NCBI GenBank assembly: GCA_002490665.1
Contig: DKUL01000035.1
Coordinates: forward strand, 49,638 to 113,637
Direction of reading: 5' to 3'
Origin: Lachnospiraceae bacterium UBA7205
Lineage (GTDB): Bacteria; Bacillota; Clostridia; Lachnospirales; Lachnospiraceae
Length of the DNA stretch: 64,000 nucleotides
Shown here: piece after piece, positions 41,535 through 50,988 of the stretch
Position numbering within the stretch: position 1 is the stretch's first letter
Layout of the letters: each line of letters opens with the position of its first letter
Program-made: the position numbers and the translations under genes
Notes under the pieces: model-generated
Told to the model about the DNA's origin: nothing
Databases searched by the model: none
Seen by the model: only the letters and a program-made list of their open reading frames with translations

Positions 41535-42866
41535 TTATTTACATTCCATAATTAATACATCATTTTGCAAAAATCCCATGATTTTTCCTGATATCAGCCT
41601 GTTTTGCAAATATTCCGGCCCTTCATGGCTGTTATCGCGGCTTAAAAGAGCCACCTTCACGTACTCCCTTGTATGTCCCACCCAGTATTCCTGTCCGCCA
41701 ATTTCCTTTTTTTCTTCAAACAGCACCTCCACGTCACTGCCGACATAAAACGCCCTGAAGTCCTTTGAATCCTGCAATTCCATGCATTGCAGCACACCGC
41801 TGCGCTGTGTCTTTATCCCCTCCGGAATCTGTCCGGGCATGACCGCTGCCTTTGTACCCTTTCTTTTGGAATACTTGAAAATATGCATCTCATAAAAGCG
41901 GACGTCAGCGGCAAACTGCCTCGTCTGCTCAAATTCCTCCGGTGTCTCGCCCGGAAATCCTACAATAATATCCGTTGTAATTGCCGGGTGGTCGAACACA
42001 TGCCGCAGGCATTCCACCCCCCGCAGATACTCCTCTGGTGTATAGTGGCGGTTCATGCGCCTTAACACTGTCTCGCATCCGCTTTGCAGTGACAGATGGA
42101 AATGTGGACAGATATGGCGCAGCTTCGCCAGGCCTTCCGCAAATTCCCCCGTGACAATACGCGGCTCAAGCGACCCCAGCCGAAGCCGCTCCACACCGTC
42201 TATTCCGTCAATTGCCTGTGCCAGCGTGAGCAGATTTTCCTGTTGCCCCTTACAATCCATGCCATAAGAGCTGATATGGATGCCTGTCAGCACGAACTCC
42301 TTATATCCTGTCCTGACAAGCCCTTTTATTTCCTCAATGACATCTGATTTTTTACGGCTTCTGACACGCCCCCGCGCATATGGTATCATACAGTATGTGC
42401 AGAACTGGTTGCAGCCATCCTGTATTTTGATATACGCCCGCGTATGTTCCTCCGTCGTGGTCAGACGCATTTCCTCATACTCCGCCGTGTGGTTGATGTC
42501 AATCACGCTCTCCTGGCTGATACCCTCGAAATAATTCTCAAGAATTGCCACCAGGTCTTTTTTCCTGTTATTCCCCACCATCAGGTCAACCGCGCTGTCC
42601 GATCCGACTGCCTGCGTGTCAGACTGTACATAGCAGCCCACCGCCACGACAATTCCCTCCGGATTCGTTTTTTTTGCCTTATGGAGCATCTGGCGGCTCT
42701 TTCTGTCCGCTATGTTTGTCACCGTGCAGGTGTTTACGATATAGATATCCGCCCTTTCCTCAAACGGCACAACCTGATACCCATTCTGGCGCAGCGCCTG
42801 CAGCATGGCATCCATTTCATATGCATTCACCTTACAGCCCAGATTATGGTACGCTACTGTTCTCAT
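41535..42866 (-). CDS. mtaB: tRNA (t6A37) methylthiotransferase MtaB
   Basis: 443 aa. NLGCKVNAYEMDAM carries the first UPF0004-domain Cys, with IVNTCTVTNIADRKSR and AVGCYVQSD the others. The radical SAM cluster is CNQFCTYCMIPYARGR, and a TRAM domain ends the chain. It adds a methylthio group to t6A37 of tRNA, giving ms2t6A. AAAGGA precedes the ATG. It is divergent from the HPr-like gene. Confidence 0.95.
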   Translation of the reverse strand: MRTVAYHNLGCKVNAYEMDAMLQALRQNGYQVVPFEERADIYIVNTCTVTNIADRKSRQMLHKAKKTNPEGIVVAVGCYVQSDTQAVGSDSAVDLMVGNNRKKDLVAILENYFEGISQESVIDINHTAEYEEMRLTTTEEHTRAYIKIQDGCNQFCTYCMIPYARGRVRSRKKSDVIEEIKGLVRTGYKEFVLTGIHISSYGMDCKGQQENLLTLAQAIDGIDGVERLRLGSLEPRIVTGEFAEGLAKLRHICPHFHLSLQSGCETVLRRMNRHYTPEEYLRGVECLRHVFDHPAITTDIIVGFPGETPEEFEQTRQFAADVRFYEMHIFKYSKRKGTKAAVMPGQIPEGIKTQRSGVLQCMELQDSKDFRAFYVGSDVEVLFEEKKEIGGQEYWVGHTREYVKVALLSRDNSHEGPEYLQNRLISGKIMGFLQNDVLIMECK

Positions 42867-43012
42867 TTATAATAATCCTTTCATTGTGCATCATGCCTGC
42901 CACATGCATGTCCTGTCGAATTTTTCAGGCATGGTTTGGGCGGCAATGTCAATTTGTACATATTTTTAGCATAATTTCAGCAATTTTCATGACAACTGTT
43001 TCTTATCTTTGG

Positions 43013-43041
43013 TTGACTTTTCCACTGTTTGCCTTTATTAT
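43013..43041 (+). promoter_or_regulatory. Sigma-A type promoter of the HPr-like gene
   Basis: TTGACT (43013-43018), 17-bp spacer, TATTAT (43036-43041), pointing at the gene starting at 43077, which has AAAGGAGG before its ATG. Confidence 0.75.
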
Positions 43042-43076
43042 TAAAAAGGAAGGTATAATAAAAGGAGGTAGTCAGA

Positions 43077-43307
43077 ATGAAAACAGTTCAGATTTCTTTA
43101 AACTCAATTGATAAGGTAAAATCTTTCGTTAACGATATCACAAAGTTCGATTATGATTTTGACCTTGTTTCAGGCAGATACGTTATTGATGCAAAATCAA
43201 TCATGGGTATCTTCAGCTTGGATTTATCTAAGCCAATCGATCTGAATATTCATGCTGAGGGCGGCACAGACGAGGTTATGGAAGTACTGAAGCCTTATCT
43301 GGTTTAA
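43077..43307 (+). CDS. HPr-like protein lacking the phospho-histidine
   Basis: 76 aa with an HPr-like fold pattern. DAKSIMGIFSLDLSKPIDL matches the regulatory Ser46 region of HPr. The position of the active His15 motif (G-x-H-A-R-P-A) is occupied by SIDKVKSFVNDI, so phosphotransfer from PEP via EI is not possible. It might act like Crh, which also lacks His15, as a regulatory partner; that is inference. It is one of only two plus-strand genes here, with its own promoter and terminator, so it is monocistronic. Confidence 0.85.
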   Translation: MKTVQISLNSIDKVKSFVNDITKFDYDFDLVSGRYVIDAKSIMGIFSLDLSKPIDLNIHAEGGTDEVMEVLKPYLV

Positions 43308-43390
43308 TGACGATACATAGCCGTATCGCATCCGCGAAAGCATTTGCGCTTAAATCTCAGTCTTCAATATTGAGACGAACCAAAAACTTG

Positions 43391-43424
43391 CCAGGTACAC
43401 TGTCATCATGTACCTGGTTTTGTT
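43391..43424 (+). terminator. Intrinsic terminator of the HPr-like gene
   Basis: CCAGGTACA (43391-43399) pairs with TGTACCTGG (43409-43417), followed by TTTTGTTTT. Confidence 0.8.
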
Positions 43425-43467
43425 TTGCTTTTTATGCGCAGGACAAAGGCTTTTCCTGCGCGGCTTG

Positions 43468-44646
43468 CTATGCAATCTCGATAATCTCCTCTGTCTCAAG
43501 CGCCGTCCTGACAAGCGCGTCAATCTTTTCTTCAAGATTTTTCTCATGAATCCTTATCACGTTGAGGTTCGGCTTTGTCACCGGATGCTTTGCGACAAAA
43601 ATCGTGCAGCAGTCTTCATAAGGAAGAATCGAAGTCTCATAGGTGTCAATCTTTTCCGAAACCTCCACAATTTCCTGCTTGTCAAATCCAATCAGCGGTC
43701 TGTACACCGGAAGGGTACAGACATCATTTGTCGCCATCAGGGACTGCATGGTCTGTGACGCCACCTGGCCGATGCTCTCTCCCGTAATCAGTCCCAGGCA
43801 TCCATCCTGTTTTGCAAGCTCCTCCGCAATACGCATCATGTAGCGGCGCATGATAATCGTAAGCTCGTCATGCGGGCACTTTTCGTAAATATAGAGCTGT
43901 ATCTCGGTAAAATTAATAATGTGGAGGCTGATGGGCCCACTGTATTTGGAGACAATTTTTGCCAGATCTATCACTTTCTGGGTCGCGCGTTCACTGGTGT
44001 AAGGCGGTGCGCTAAAATACACCGCATCGATCTTTACACCGCGCTTTGCTATCATATACCCTGCGACTGGCGAGTCAATCCCGCCTGACAAAAGCAGCAT
44101 GCCCTTTCCGTTTGTCCCGACGGGAAGTCCGCCGGGTCCGGGGATGACAGTCGAATAAATATATATTTTTTCACGTATTTCAATACGCAGCATGACATCC
44201 GGTTTGTGCACGTCAACCCGGATATCAGGAAATGCCCTGAGCAGCGCTTCCCCGATATCACAATTGATTTCCATGGAGTTTTTCGGATAATTTTTTCGTG
44301 CCCTGCGCGCCTCCACCTTAAACGTGAAGTGTTTATCCGGATAAACTTTATCCATATAGCAGACAACATCCTCGCAGAGCTTTTCAAAGCCCTCGTCTTC
44401 CACATGGACAACGGGGCAGATTCCAGTCACGCCGAACACGGTCTTTAACTGTTCCACGGTTTCCTCATAATCAAATTCGGACAGCGCATTGACATAGATT
44501 CTCCCCTGCGACTTTGTCACCTCAAATGTGCCCTCGCACCGCCTCAGTGCATAGCGTATCTGCTCGCAGAGTCTGTCTTCAAAAATGTATCTGTTCTTTC
44601 CCTTCACGCCAATCTCTGCGTATTTTATCAAAAATGATTTGTACAT
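43468..44646 (-). CDS. thiI: tRNA 4-thiouridine synthetase ThiI
   Basis: 392 aa. The N-terminus KYAEIGVKGKNRYIFEDRL begins the ferredoxin-like and THUMP domains; the PP-loop is LLSGGIDSPVAGYM. There is no C-terminal rhodanese domain, as in other Firmicutes where sulfur comes from a partner cysteine desulfurase, here encoded just upstream. It adenylates U8 of tRNA for sulfur transfer. AAAGGAAG lies before the ATG at 44646; the frame extends further but without a Shine-Dalgarno sequence. Confidence 0.95.
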   Translation of the reverse strand: MYKSFLIKYAEIGVKGKNRYIFEDRLCEQIRYALRRCEGTFEVTKSQGRIYVNALSEFDYEETVEQLKTVFGVTGICPVVHVEDEGFEKLCEDVVCYMDKVYPDKHFTFKVEARRARKNYPKNSMEINCDIGEALLRAFPDIRVDVHKPDVMLRIEIREKIYIYSTVIPGPGGLPVGTNGKGMLLLSGGIDSPVAGYMIAKRGVKIDAVYFSAPPYTSERATQKVIDLAKIVSKYSGPISLHIINFTEIQLYIYEKCPHDELTIIMRRYMMRIAEELAKQDGCLGLITGESIGQVASQTMQSLMATNDVCTLPVYRPLIGFDKQEIVEVSEKIDTYETSILPYEDCCTIFVAKHPVTKPNLNVIRIHEKNLEEKIDALVRTALETEEIIEIA

Positions 44647-44713
44647 CGTATATTCTTCCTTTCTGCAAATCGTAATAACAGTCCAGCCTTCGGCTTTATA
44701 TTTGCTTTTCGTT

Positions 44714-45871
44714 TTATTTTCTGGTGTAGCGCCGAAGCATTGGCACAAGCTCGCACAAAGCTTTCACAGTGTAATCAATCTCTGCCTCCGTCGTGTACAG
44801 GCTGAAGCTGAAACGGAGCGTTGCATCGAGGAACTGTTTCTCGACACCGATTGCCTTCAGTGTGGCAGACACGGACGGTTTATTGGATGAGCATGCGCTT
44901 CTCGCTGACACATAGATTCCTTTGTCCCCCAAAGCATGGAGCATGACCTCGCTTCTGACTCCCTGAATGGAAACACTTACCACATGCGGCGCGCCGTCCC
45001 TTCCCTCAGGACCGTTTATCCGGATGCCGTCAATCATGCGCACGCCCTTTATGAACTGTTCCTTTAATCCGTACAGATAATTGATTTTCGCATCAAAATC
45101 AACGAAAATTTCTTCGACCGCCCGCGCCATGCCGACAATTCCCGGGACATTTTCCGTACCGGAACGCATCCCCTTCTGCTGCCCGCCACCGTAGATAATC
45201 GGCCTTACTTTCGCCTTTTCACTGATATATAAAAATCCGACACCCTTTGGACCGTGTATTTTGTGGGCGCTTACCGATAACAGGTCAATGTTCATGCGCC
45301 TGGGATATATTTTGAATTTTCCAAATCCCTGAACCGCATCCACATGGAACAGCGTGTTGGGGTTCATGCGTTTAATCAGTTCCCCTGCCTGCTCAATAGG
45401 CTGTACCGAACCCACCTCATTGTTTGTGTGCATGATTGACACAAGTATGGTATTTCTGGTCATCGCTTTCTCAAGGTCGGCAAGACGGATGACGCCTTTT
45501 GCATCGACGGGCAGATAGGTTACCTCAAAGCCCTGCTCCTCAAGGTACGCACAGGGCTGCAGCACTGCCGGATGCTCAATCCGGGTCGTTATGATGTGTC
45601 TCCCTGCCCTGTAGTTTGCGTAGGCACCGCCTATCAGGGCAATATTGTCCGACTCCGTTCCGCCTGATGTAAAAAGAATTTCTTTCTCCTGTACTTTCAG
45701 ACATTTCGCAATGACTTCTTTTGCATGACGCACGTACTTCTCGCTCTCCACGCCCTTTTTGTGCAGGCTCGAGGGATTCCCATAGTCCTCACACATAATA
45801 TGTGTCATGAGAGCAGCAACTTCCGGCAGGCATCTGGTGGTCGCCGAGTTGTCAAGATAAACTTCCATCAT
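44714..45871 (-). CDS. nifS: Cysteine desulfurase (NifS/IscS family)
   Basis: 385 aa PLP enzyme. YLDNSATTRCLPEV starts the chain, TSGGTESDNIAL binds the cofactor phosphate, SVSAHKIHGPKG carries the Schiff-base Lys, and SARSACSSNKPS the catalytic Cys. It takes sulfur from cysteine as a persulfide; the adjacent thiI suggests it serves tRNA thiolation. The ATG at 45871 is 7 bp after GAAGG; a GTG two codons earlier is less likely. Confidence 0.94.
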   Translation of the reverse strand: MMEVYLDNSATTRCLPEVAALMTHIMCEDYGNPSSLHKKGVESEKYVRHAKEVIAKCLKVQEKEILFTSGGTESDNIALIGGAYANYRAGRHIITTRIEHPAVLQPCAYLEEQGFEVTYLPVDAKGVIRLADLEKAMTRNTILVSIMHTNNEVGSVQPIEQAGELIKRMNPNTLFHVDAVQGFGKFKIYPRRMNIDLLSVSAHKIHGPKGVGFLYISEKAKVRPIIYGGGQQKGMRSGTENVPGIVGMARAVEEIFVDFDAKINYLYGLKEQFIKGVRMIDGIRINGPEGRDGAPHVVSVSIQGVRSEVMLHALGDKGIYVSARSACSSNKPSVSATLKAIGVEKQFLDATLRFSFSLYTTEAEIDYTVKALCELVPMLRRYTRK

Positions 45872-46040
45872 ATTCACACCTTCAAACGTATTTTACAGCC
45901 ATTCCATGAGCAGCCTCTGGCACGGCCGGACACAGAATCGCAATCATATATATAAAATATGCGCTTTTTCCAAATTTTGTGCGCATTCAGAATTCCTTTT
46001 ACGACATATTCCATCATAGCAGAATGCTGCCGTTCCTGCA

Positions 46041-46082
46041 ATAAAAACTTTGGAGGTTGAAACATCATGGTTTCAACCTCCA
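46041..46082 (-). terminator. Intrinsic terminator overlapping the end of the exosortase-like gene
   Basis: GGAGGTTGAAAC (46052-46063) pairs perfectly with GTTTCAACCTCC (46070-46081), loop of 6. On the minus strand AAAGTTTTTATT follows. The stem includes the stop codon of the gene. Confidence 0.75.
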
Positions 46083-46832
46083 GAGTTTACAACATATGAA
46101 AGATACCATCACTACAGATGTACACACCCCTGTCACAAGAAACGTATACTGCCAAAAGCCTGCCCAGTCATTCCGGTACAGCCTTCCGGCAAAGGGTATG
46201 CCCAGAACCATCACAAAATACCAAAATACCGGTGTTGTAAGGCATCTGCTATTTTTCTGCCCCCTCCTGCCATCCTCGCGCAATGGCATCGGAAATTGTG
46301 CTTCCGTGCAGGCAAACAGCCTTCTGCAGATTTTTCCGGCAATTCCGTAAACGACAAACAGCATGGAAAAATAAACGGAAGTGCCGATTATGGTGTGAAG
46401 GCGCTGCGCATTCAGCCAGCCTGACATCAGGCCTGCATCCTTCAGCACCAGCGGCAGATAAATGGAGACCGTAATCCTTATCCCATTGACAAAAATAGTG
46501 GAAGCATAGGCAAATATGGCGCTGAATCCCATCCAGCAGTATTTTTTCCTTACAGATGCCGCCATATGCGTGTAAGAAAATACCAGCATGACAAACACCA
46601 GCAGCAAAAACCGCACGCCGGAACATGATGGGGCGATGATGAAGCGGTACGCATGGCTCACGTAACCCACTTGCGCGCTGTACGCAAATGGTATCCCGCT
46701 CAGGATCCTGACCCACCATGTGGTGGGAGCCAGAATCCATAACAGGCTGTCACTGTCTGCCGCACGGTAAAATATTTTGACCGCAAGTACCAGCAGGACT
46801 GCCGGAATATATATACAAAAGTTCTTTTTCAT
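46065..46832 (-). CDS. xrtK: Exosortase K-like membrane transpeptidase
   Basis: 255 aa with about seven hydrophobic segments. The exosortase/archaeosortase triad is visible: Cys70 in IAPSCSGVRF, Arg119 in FVNGIRI and His146 in AQRLHTIIGT. Exosortases cut a C-terminal sorting signal and attach the protein to the envelope. The upstream gene encodes a VIT-vWA protein with a C-terminal membrane-plus-basic tail, the likely sole substrate. The ATG at 46832 has GGGGT about 7 bp upstream and lies 23 bp after the previous stop; an overlapping earlier start is less likely. Confidence 0.82.
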   Translation of the reverse strand: MKKNFCIYIPAVLLVLAVKIFYRAADSDSLLWILAPTTWWVRILSGIPFAYSAQVGYVSHAYRFIIAPSCSGVRFLLLVFVMLVFSYTHMAASVRKKYCWMGFSAIFAYASTIFVNGIRITVSIYLPLVLKDAGLMSGWLNAQRLHTIIGTSVYFSMLFVVYGIAGKICRRLFACTEAQFPMPLREDGRRGQKNSRCLTTPVFWYFVMVLGIPFAGRLYRNDWAGFWQYTFLVTGVCTSVVMVSFICCKLWRLKP

Positions 46833-46855
46833 TATGATACCCCGTGTGTTTCCTG

Positions 46856-48895
46856 TCAGTTTCCGAAGCACTTCCGCAGACATCTTTTCACGCACGGAAG
46901 CTGCGCAAAAATCATCAGAAGCACTACCGCTGCCAGAAGCAGATCGGTCGGCTCGGAACCAAACAGGTAACCGCCTATTGCAAAGTTTGACACTTCCAGC
47001 GGCAGCGGAAGCGGCTGGTCAACATCCGTGCTGTCCTTTTCCGGATTCCGGATGGTCTCTGTCACTGCAATAAATGAAGTGTAGGGTGTCAGCATACTGT
47101 ACTTCAGACCCAGCTGCGTCACTTCTTCTTTCACGTCAGGTTCCTCATCATTTAAGCCGTAATCCGTCAGGCGCTCCATCCGCTTCTGTGCCCACAGATA
47201 GCTGAGCACATTGCCCTCCAGCGTAACCACTTCACCGGACGACGACAAATCCGCAAGGGAAATGGTCTGTTTGTAGTCACTGTTTCCTGTCTTTCCTGTA
47301 ATCTGCACCGTTCCTGCCGGTTCACCGCGCCATTTTCCCAGAAGGACAATCGGACGTTTTGCAAAAAGGGTCGGCATGACAGACGGTTCCACGTCATAGA
47401 CATCAAATCCGGAAAAATCAACCTGAATGTCAGTCAGCACCGGGGACTGTATATACGTTTTAAAGCGTTCGGCTGTCTCTGACGCGTCCTCCTTTTCCGT
47501 TACCACAAAGGGCTCTCCCTGTCCGGTTTTCGCGATTCCTTCTATCAGGTACCGGTTTACACCCCTGCCAATTCCAAACGAGAAGAAATCGGTATCGCCA
47601 ATATTGTCATTAATGATTTCAAATATTTCCTTTTCCCCATAAATATAGCCATCCGTAATCACAACAATACTGCGTGACACATTTTCCTCACTTGGTATTG
47701 CGATGGCATCCCGCAGTGCGGGTGCAAGCTCTGTTCCGCCCGAGCCCTCCTGATTGTCAATCAGCCGGATTGCCCTCTTGATATTCAGCGAATTTGCAGG
47801 AACAGACTTCTCAGACATCTGCTCTGAACCGCCGGAAAACAGAATCAGGTTAAAGGTATCCGTTTCCCTGAGATCGGAAACAAGGTTTTTAATCAGCTCC
47901 TTTGCCGTGTCTAATGGATAACCGCACATGGATCCGGATATGTCAAGGACAAAAATATACTCCCTCGGCGGAATTTCCTCAATATTGCACCGCTCCGGCG
48001 GCTGAACCATCAGCATAAAGAAATTTTCATCCTCCCCTTTGTTGAGCATTAACCCTGTGGAAATATCCTGCCCTGTCATTTTATAATCCAGGATAAAGTC
48101 CCTGTTGCCTGCATAGTCGGACGAATCCGCAAGCGATACGGCAGCTTTCGTATTCTCCTCCCACTGCACTGCAATTTCATGGGAGCTGCTTTCCAGTTCT
48201 GTAATCGGAACGGCCGCGGAGAGATTTACACGGACATCATATACATCCTTCGATGTCTTCCCCTCCGGCAGATAAGGAGTCGAGGCCCATTCCTCACGCG
48301 TTCCGGAGTCATCAATAATCTCCCCGATATACCTGGGTCCGACAACTGTCGGATAGACAAACTGGTACGTTCCGTCTGTCGGCGTTATCATCTCCGTATA
48401 ATGAAGGTCAATGGAAACCTTGTCCCCCGGCATGATATTGGCAACATTCATGGTAAATACGTTTGGCCGTTCCTCGGATAACAGGGAAGCGCTTTTTCCT
48501 TCCTCCTTCGCCTCCTCAAACTCCTCCTCGGCCTCTTCTTTTTCCTTGATTTTTGCAGTAATCCGCTGGTTTCCGATCTCCATCTGCATCCCATGCACCG
48601 TCACCTTCGTGGATGCCGGAAACACATAGCAGGCATTGATTGGCTTCTTCCCCTCATTTGCGTATGACTGCACAACATGGATATCTGCTATCATGCCGTT
48701 GATATCCGCCGTAACATTCGTCTTCTTCAAGGGAAAGCTGTCCACGGAAGTATCGTCTGTCTCCACATAAAAATAAGGCGCACCTGTTTTATCTCCTTCA
48801 CCGTCGCCCTCCTCTGCGTGGACAGACCGTGCCGGAAGCATCATAACCATAAGCAGTACACCCAGAAAACATAACAGTCTTTTATCATTCTTCAT
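46856..48895 (-). CDS. Secreted VIT-vWA domain protein with C-terminal sorting-like signal
   Basis: 679 aa. Signal peptide KRLLCFLGVLLMVMMLPARS ending near VHA; VIT domain at about 40-180 (HVVQSYANEGKKPINACYVF, IMPGDKVSIDLHYTEM); vWA domain at about 320-500 with an intact MIDAS (VLDISGSM, GGTELAPAL, ITDGY). The C-terminus is GSEPTDLLLAAVVLLMIFA then CVKRCLRKC, a hydrophobic span with basic tail like an exosortase signal. It may bind ligands or protein partners at the cell surface. The exosortase-like gene directly follows. The start is uncertain; upstream in-frame ATGs exist and the Shine-Dalgarno sequence is weak. Confidence 0.82.
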   Translation of the reverse strand: MKNDKRLLCFLGVLLMVMMLPARSVHAEEGDGEGDKTGAPYFYVETDDTSVDSFPLKKTNVTADINGMIADIHVVQSYANEGKKPINACYVFPASTKVTVHGMQMEIGNQRITAKIKEKEEAEEEFEEAKEEGKSASLLSEERPNVFTMNVANIMPGDKVSIDLHYTEMITPTDGTYQFVYPTVVGPRYIGEIIDDSGTREEWASTPYLPEGKTSKDVYDVRVNLSAAVPITELESSSHEIAVQWEENTKAAVSLADSSDYAGNRDFILDYKMTGQDISTGLMLNKGEDENFFMLMVQPPERCNIEEIPPREYIFVLDISGSMCGYPLDTAKELIKNLVSDLRETDTFNLILFSGGSEQMSEKSVPANSLNIKRAIRLIDNQEGSGGTELAPALRDAIAIPSEENVSRSIVVITDGYIYGEKEIFEIINDNIGDTDFFSFGIGRGVNRYLIEGIAKTGQGEPFVVTEKEDASETAERFKTYIQSPVLTDIQVDFSGFDVYDVEPSVMPTLFAKRPIVLLGKWRGEPAGTVQITGKTGNSDYKQTISLADLSSSGEVVTLEGNVLSYLWAQKRMERLTDYGLNDEEPDVKEEVTQLGLKYSMLTPYTSFIAVTETIRNPEKDSTDVDQPLPLPLEVSNFAIGGYLFGSEPTDLLLAAVVLLMIFAQLPCVKRCLRKCFGN

Positions 48896-49131
48896 CTCAC
48901 TGTACCATACCTTTCTCAACATTTGCGTTTCTGTTTCACCATCCAGCCCCATCTGCCGCCCTCCGTAACTGTCTGTTGCCCTTGCCCTCCTGTCATACAC
49001 AGAGCCCGCAAATGAAAGCTAAATTGTTGTTATAAATATGGTACAATGCGAAAACATCATAATTGCATATTTTTTGTATCAAACAGGCATATTTTTTGCA
49101 TCAAAGTTGCATCACTGCCTTCCGGACAGCA

Positions 49132-49890
49132 CTATTTCTCCAGCTGGTACATAATCCATGCCATCACGGTCATTCCCGCGGTCTCAGTGCGAAGAATCCG
49201 TCTCCCCAGGGTTATCGGTTTCATTCCAAGGGCAACTGCCGCCTGAATCTCACTTTCATCAAATCCGCCTTCCGGCCCTATGAAAATGGCAACCCGCTGT
49301 CCGCTCCCCAGACTGCCAATGAGCTTTCTGGTTCCTTCCATGCCTGCCGCACCATCCAGAATACCCTCCATTTCATAGGGAACGAGTTTCACATCCATGT
49401 CCCTTGCATACTCCAGTGCTTCCTGATAGTGCATTACATCCTGTATTCTCGGCACGACACCGCGCTTGCTCTGTTTTGCGGCAGCCTCGGAAATCCCCTG
49501 CCAGCGTACTGTTTTGGATTTTGCCTTTTTGTCATCAAGCTTTACCACACAGCGTTTCATGGCGACAGGAATAATCTCGTATACACCAAGTTCCACCATT
49601 TTCTGAATAATCAGCTCCATCTTGTCCCCCTTGGGGAGACCCTGAAAAAGATATACCCTGGAGGACAGCTCCACGCCGTCCTCCTTGATAAAGCGTACCT
49701 CGCAAAGCACTTCCGTATCTGTTATCTGTATAATACCGCACCGATAATCCCTGCCGTCAGTGCCATTGCTGATGCTTACCTCGTCTCCAATTTTCAACCG
49801 GATTACATTCTTGATATGATTGACGTCGTCCCCCACAATTGTGACACTTCTGTCAGAAATCTGGGACGGCTCCACAAAAAAATGGTACAT
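49132..49890 (-). CDS. rsmE: 16S rRNA m3U1498 methyltransferase RsmE
   Basis: 252 aa. HHIKNVIR-like VNHIKNVIRLKIGDEV is the N-terminal PUA-like part. The SPOUT domain has VAIFIGPEGGFDESE and LGRRILRTETAGM, which form the knotted SAM site. AAGGAG precedes the ATG. It directly follows prmA, the usual Firmicutes order after the dnaK operon. Confidence 0.96.
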   Translation of the reverse strand: MYHFFVEPSQISDRSVTIVGDDVNHIKNVIRLKIGDEVSISNGTDGRDYRCGIIQITDTEVLCEVRFIKEDGVELSSRVYLFQGLPKGDKMELIIQKMVELGVYEIIPVAMKRCVVKLDDKKAKSKTVRWQGISEAAAKQSKRGVVPRIQDVMHYQEALEYARDMDVKLVPYEMEGILDGAAGMEGTRKLIGSLGSGQRVAIFIGPEGGFDESEIQAAVALGMKPITLGRRILRTETAGMTVMAWIMYQLEK

Positions 49891-49901
49891 ATAGCTCTCC
49901 T

Positions 49902-50888
49902 TTATATTGCATAAGCTGTCTCACCAGCCAATTCACCTGTTATGCTGACCCATTCGCCCTGATGGGTAACTGCAAGGATTGCAAGCCCTGCGGCTTCCAT
50001 GGCATCCCGCACCGTCTGTTCCTTGTTGTCAATGATTCCCGAAGTAATGTATATGCCGCCTGGTTTCAGGTGCCTGGCAACCACCGGCGTAAGGGGCACA
50101 AGCACGTCTGCAAGAATATTTGCCACAACAATATCGTATTTTTCATAGCCGACTTTATCCTGCACTTCCTTGTCCGTAATAATGTTCCCAATCATCATCT
50201 CAAAACATTCCGGAGCAATTCCATTCGCTTCCATATTTTCCCGCACCGCCTCCGCAGCACAGGGATCCAGGTCTGTCCCGACTGCATGTGAAATCCCATA
50301 CATCAGGGAAATAATCGCAAGAATACCGCTTCCCGTTCCAACGTCAAGCAGCTCTGTCTCCGGTGTAATGTGTTTTTTCAGCTGTCTGATGCACAGCTGT
50401 GTCGTCTCATGCATGCCCGTGCCAAATGCCGTTCCAGGGTCGATGTGCAGAATTTTCTTGTCCTTATCCTCAGGCTTCACTTCCTCCCACGAGGGAATGA
50501 CAAGCAAATCGTCGATATAAAACTGGTGGAAAAACTGTTTCCAGTTGTTAATCCAGTCAATATCCTCTGTCTCGGAAACCATGACCGTTCCCTCACCTAC
50601 ATCCATAAAATTTCGCAGATCGTCCAGCTCCCTGTTGATATTCGCCACCATCTCGTCCGCATCAACAGGATTCTCTTCACTTTCCTCCACAAAAAAACTC
50701 AGGTATGCAATGCCGTCATCCTCCGGCCCATCAGGCAGAATATCCACAAACATCTGCTCCTTTTCCAGCGGCGTCAATGGTATCTTGTCCTCTATCTGTG
50801 CGCCCTCAAGCCCGATGTCATATAACGTGCTGATAATGATGTCCTCCGCGTCCGTCACCGTCTTTATTGTAAACTTTTTCCACTTCAT
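49902..50888 (-). CDS. prmA: Ribosomal protein L11 methyltransferase PrmA
   Basis: 328 aa. The N-terminal substrate domain is followed by IDPGTAFGTGMHETTQLCI and LLDVGTGSGILAI (SAM motif I), then VANILADVLVPL (the N-x-x-L motif). It trimethylates ribosomal protein L11. AAAGGAG precedes the ATG. It lies downstream of dnaJ but beyond a terminator, so it may have its own promoter. Confidence 0.95.
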   Translation of the reverse strand: MKWKKFTIKTVTDAEDIIISTLYDIGLEGAQIEDKIPLTPLEKEQMFVDILPDGPEDDGIAYLSFFVEESEENPVDADEMVANINRELDDLRNFMDVGEGTVMVSETEDIDWINNWKQFFHQFYIDDLLVIPSWEEVKPEDKDKKILHIDPGTAFGTGMHETTQLCIRQLKKHITPETELLDVGTGSGILAIISLMYGISHAVGTDLDPCAAEAVRENMEANGIAPECFEMMIGNIITDKEVQDKVGYEKYDIVVANILADVLVPLTPVVARHLKPGGIYITSGIIDNKEQTVRDAMEAAGLAILAVTHQGEWVSITGELAGETAYAI

Positions 50889-50927
50889 AAAAATAACCTT
50901 GCTCCTTTCTCAGTCTGTCAATAAATG

Positions 50928-50967
50928 TAAAAACTTCTGTATGAATATTATCTTATCATACAGAAGT
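50928..50967 (-). terminator. Intrinsic terminator of the heat-shock operon
   Basis: ACTTCTGTATGA (50933-50944) pairs perfectly with TCATACAGAAGT (50956-50967); on the minus strand TTTTT follows. It lies between dnaJ and prmA. Confidence 0.8.
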
Positions 50968-50988
50968 CCCTATTGCCATCTTAAAATA

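Noticed and set aside
49063..49914. Long plus-strand open frame of 283 codons
   Set aside because: It lies opposite rsmE, which has full family motifs; the plus-strand product has no recognisable domain and no ribosome-binding site.
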